From: JBAZYZ01 sp964361185
GTDB taxonomy: Bacteria > Patescibacteriota > Minisyncoccia > Phycocordibacterales > VMEP01
Length of the DNA: 6,920 nt
Assembly (NCBI GenBank): GCA_964361185.1
Contig: CAYHZS010000042.1
Span: forward strand, 1-6,920
Reading direction: 5' to 3'
Shown piece after piece: positions 5,409 to 6,920 of the stretch. Positions within the stretch are counted from its first letter, which is position 1, and each line of letters opens with the position of its first letter. Position numbers and translations under genes: made by a program. The notes under the pieces were generated by a model. The model ran no database searches, was not told the origin of the DNA, and saw nothing but the letters and a program-made list of their open reading frames with translations.

Positions 5409-6416
5409 TTATTTCTTCGTTTCAACCTCGGTATAAGTGCTATATACCCTTTTGGACAAGATAAACAAAACAACAAAGATAATTAAGAGAATGAGCCACC
5501 CGGTGAGAGTCGATGGAAAGAAACTTCCACCGAAAAGAGCTAGTGCTTCATTTTGACTGCAGGAATAGCACCCGAATCCCGAAAGCGCGTAGGCCACAGC
5601 TTCTTCCTGAGCGCCGTTTTTAGTAGTGTAAACCAAATTCGCGGTCGTCACGAGAGTTTTATCTTCCGAGAAGTCTCTGTTTGCGGAAACACGGACAACC
5701 GCTCTTCCTTTCTCTTCTGGAGAGAGCGTCCCGACGTCAATCGTCAAAGTATTGTCTTTGTCCGAAAAAATCCCAGCGCTTGATCCTTCAAAATTAGCCT
5801 CCCCGGGAAGAGCCACGCGGACAACAACATTTTCGAGCGACTGGTTGCTTACGTTTTTGTATTCAACCGTAAACCCTATCTCCTCTCCGGAACAAACTGT
5901 TTCATTATCTGAAACAACGGATAGGCTAACGAGAGAGGGCTTCAGGGTAGAAACTTTTGTTTCCACTGTCTTTTTGATCACCGTCGGAGCAATCGGCGCG
6001 ACATAAGAGACCACCGGAGTTGGAGCCGGAGAACCACAAGGAGGGGTGGCGAAATTAAGGGTTCTCCCATATACAGTTCCAAACGGAGCGTTTCTGGCCA
6101 CCGCGCGATAGTAATAGGTTGTATTGGGGAACAAATTATAAATAGATTGCGAAAAGACGGATGAATAAGTAAAAGTCTGCGAGTTTGTTCTGTTTTCCAA
6201 AGAAGAAGACGTTCCCCATTCAAACCATACGTTCGTCGGCGTACCCGAAGGACTGATATTAACGTCCCCTTGAAAAACAACACTGCTGCAGGTAATACTC
6301 GCTATAGTCTGAGCACTAGCGGGATTTACTCCATACCCAAAGGCAAAGATAGACACTAGCACTATGATTAGTCCAAAAATAAGTTGATATATATGGTTTG
6401 TTCTGTTTGTTTCCAT
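5409..6416 (-). CDS. Secreted surface protein with one Fn3-like repeat, DUF11-like domain and C-terminal membrane anchor
   Basis: 335 aa. Signal peptide: METNR start, hydrophobic core about 12-29, probable cleavage after ASA (33-35). One Fn3-like repeat spans about 38-125 (WFEWG at 64-68, TTYYYRAVAR at 99-108), then a Pro/Val-rich spacer (129-147). The DUF11-like domain covers about 161-245 (DVGTLSPEEKG). The tail has ALALFGGSFFPSTLTGW at 291-307, a strongly hydrophobic helix (307-321) and a basic SKR followed by a short Thr/Glu/Lys end. The whole layout and the C-terminal half match the neighbouring 613-aa protein, which carries three Fn3-like repeats, so the pair arose by duplication. Cysteines 43, 127, 175 and 283 have counterparts in the paralogue. 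Likely an extracellular, membrane-tethered adhesin or envelope component; no enzymatic motif was seen. Confidence 0.85.
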   Translation of the reverse strand: METNRTNHIYQLIFGLIIVLVSIFAFGYGVNPASAQTIASITCSSVVFQGDVNISPSGTPTNVWFEWGTSSSLENRTNSQTFTYSSVFSQSIYNLFPNTTYYYRAVARNAPFGTVYGRTLNFATPPCGSPAPTPVVSYVAPIAPTVIKKTVETKVSTLKPSLVSLSVVSDNETVCSGEEIGFTVEYKNVSNQSLENVVVRVALPGEANFEGSSAGIFSDKDNTLTIDVGTLSPEEKGRAVVRVSANRDFSEDKTLVTTANLVYTTKNGAQEEAVAYALSGFGCYSCSQNEALALFGGSFFPSTLTGWLILLIIFVVLFILSKRVYSTYTEVETKK

Positions 6417-6424
6417 TTGTTTAA

Positions 6425-6453
6425 TATCTACAACAAAGCTAATATTTTGTCAA
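6425..6453 (-). promoter_or_regulatory. Consensus promoter of the smaller surface-protein gene, apparently leaderless
   Basis: The minus strand reads TTGACA (6453-6448), a 17-nt spacer and TAGATA (6430-6425), followed by 8 nt and the ATG at 6416. The geometry is identical to that of the paralogous gene. No Shine-Dalgarno is present between the -10 and the ATG. Confidence 0.75.
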
Positions 6454-6487
6454 TACCAATTCTCGTAACATGCCCGTAGGTCATTTT

Positions 6488-6920
6488 TTACCTTTGAGCT
6501 TCTCTTGTGATCACTCCTAAATTCCCTACTGTATTTACAGTTAGGCTCCCACTATCGGCGCTTCTAACCACGGTCGAACCGCGGGTGGATACATCCAAAC
6601 TGCCGGTTCCAACTACGGTCGAACCACGGGTAATTACTCCTAACCCGCCGTTATTTACGGCACCAGTCGTAGTTGTGTACGTAGTTGGATTAAGCGGAGT
6701 CACAAACACGCCGGGTGTACCGCTATTTATTCCTCCCATAGAACCTGTGGTAAGAGGACCCGTAGAACCAGGGGTGATAGTAGCGCCTGCTGTACCGCTA
6801 TTTATTCCTCCCATAGAACCTGTGGTAAGAGGGCCTGTTCCGCCGGGTGTAATGGTAGTTCCTGCTGTACCGCTATTTATTCCTCCCATAGAACCTGTGG
6901 TAAGAGGACCCGTAGAACCA
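6488..6920 (-). CDS. Gly/Thr/Ser-rich tandem-repeat protein (C-terminal part, 5' end beyond window)
   Basis: The frame is open from the right edge to the TAA at 6490-6488, giving 143 codons of the C-terminal part. The first half is a 25-residue tandem repeat (MGGINSGTAGATITPGSTGP plus LTTGS) encoded by a 75-bp DNA repeat. It is followed by a short Tyr/Thr segment and then weaker repeats of about 15 residues sharing V-x-T-R-G-S-T-V-V. There is almost no Lys, few acidic residues and no Cys or Trp. There is no C-terminal membrane helix or anchor motif like those of the next two genes. An ATG inside the repeat (6889) is not the true start, since the same repeat continues upstream of it. The composition suggests an extended extracellular or fibre-like protein, but the family was not recognised. 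No terminator was seen between its stop and the next gene's promoter. Confidence 0.7.
   Translation of the reverse strand, partial: GSTGPLTTGSMGGINSGTAGTTITPGGTGPLTTGSMGGINSGTAGATITPGSTGPLTTGSMGGINSGTPGVFVTPLNPTTYTTTTGAVNNGGLGVITRGSTVVGTGSLDVSTRGSTVVRSADSGSLTVNTVGNLGVITREAQR
6571..6660. repeat. Degenerate 45-bp tandem repeat, two copies
   Basis: CGGTCGAACC-[G/A]-CGGGT occurs at 6571 and again at 6616, 45 nt apart, encoding the two TRGSTVV segments. Similarity fades in the second half of each unit. A more diverged third unit is suggested in the protein after the second copy (SLTVNTVGN). Confidence 0.6.
6717..6920. repeat. 75-bp in-frame tandem repeat, at least 2.7 copies
   Basis: Copies begin at 6717, 6792 and 6867, each with gtaccgctatttattcctcc. 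The first 41 nt of all three are identical. The remaining 34 nt fall into two variants: copies 1 and 3 agree over all 54 nt visible in copy 3, while copy 2 differs. The array continues past the right edge. The 75-nt period keeps the reading frame. Confidence 0.95.

Noticed and set aside
6717..6920. Direct repeats of constant period considered as a CRISPR array
   Set aside because: The units are contiguous, in frame with a protein-coding sequence, and the 'spacers' are similar to each other, so it is a coding tandem repeat.
1..6920. tRNA, rRNA, insertion sequence or toxin-antitoxin genes
   Set aside because: Reading both strands, no cloverleaf-like segment, rRNA segment, transposase motif or IS-type terminal repeats was recognised, and no small gene pair fits a toxin-antitoxin module.

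Overview
This 6.9 kb window looks like chromosomal DNA from a small-genome, uncultivated bacterium, most likely of the Patescibacteria/CPR (Parcubacteria-like) type. That assignment is inference. It rests on the tandem surface proteins built from 'WFEWG...YYYRAV' Fn3-like repeats with a DUF11-like domain and a C-terminal anchor, on the lack of Shine-Dalgarno sequences at several genes, and on the mixture of unlinked short transcription units. TGA acts as a stop codon (tsaE), so the SR1/Gracilibacteria code is unlikely.

Layout from left to right: (1) the N-terminal 226 codons of a PolA-type 5'-3' exonuclease domain on the minus strand, cut by the left edge; (2) a pyrimidine block flanked by terminators, with pyrF (OMP decarboxylase, minus strand) and pyrD (class 1A-like dihydroorotate dehydrogenase, plus strand) divergent around a 209-bp control region; (3) tsaE (tRNA t6A synthesis ATPase, minus strand), convergent with pyrD; (4) a 200-bp spacer holding a long bidirectional terminator and a second large inverted repeat; (5) two paralogous secreted, membrane-anchored surface proteins on the minus strand (613 aa with three Fn3-like repeats, 335 aa with one); (6) the 3' part of a gene encoding a Gly/Thr/Ser-rich protein with 75-bp tandem repeats, cut by the right edge.

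PyrF and PyrD catalyse steps 6 and 4 of de novo UMP synthesis; the pyrE step that links them is not in the window. These two genes have strong AGGAGG ribosome binding sites. The other four genes with a visible start have none; instead a -10 hexamer lies 8 to 12 nt before their ATG, implying leaderless or almost leaderless mRNAs. For the two surface proteins the arrangement is identical: TTGACA, 17 nt, -10, 8 nt, ATG.

The most noteworthy points are the leaderless promoter pattern, the shared C-terminal 'ALAL[YF]GG[NS]F[LF]P[DS]T' anchor next to a membrane helix, the loss of a conserved basic ligand-contact residue in both PyrF and PyrD, and the A/B/A pattern of the 75-bp repeat.
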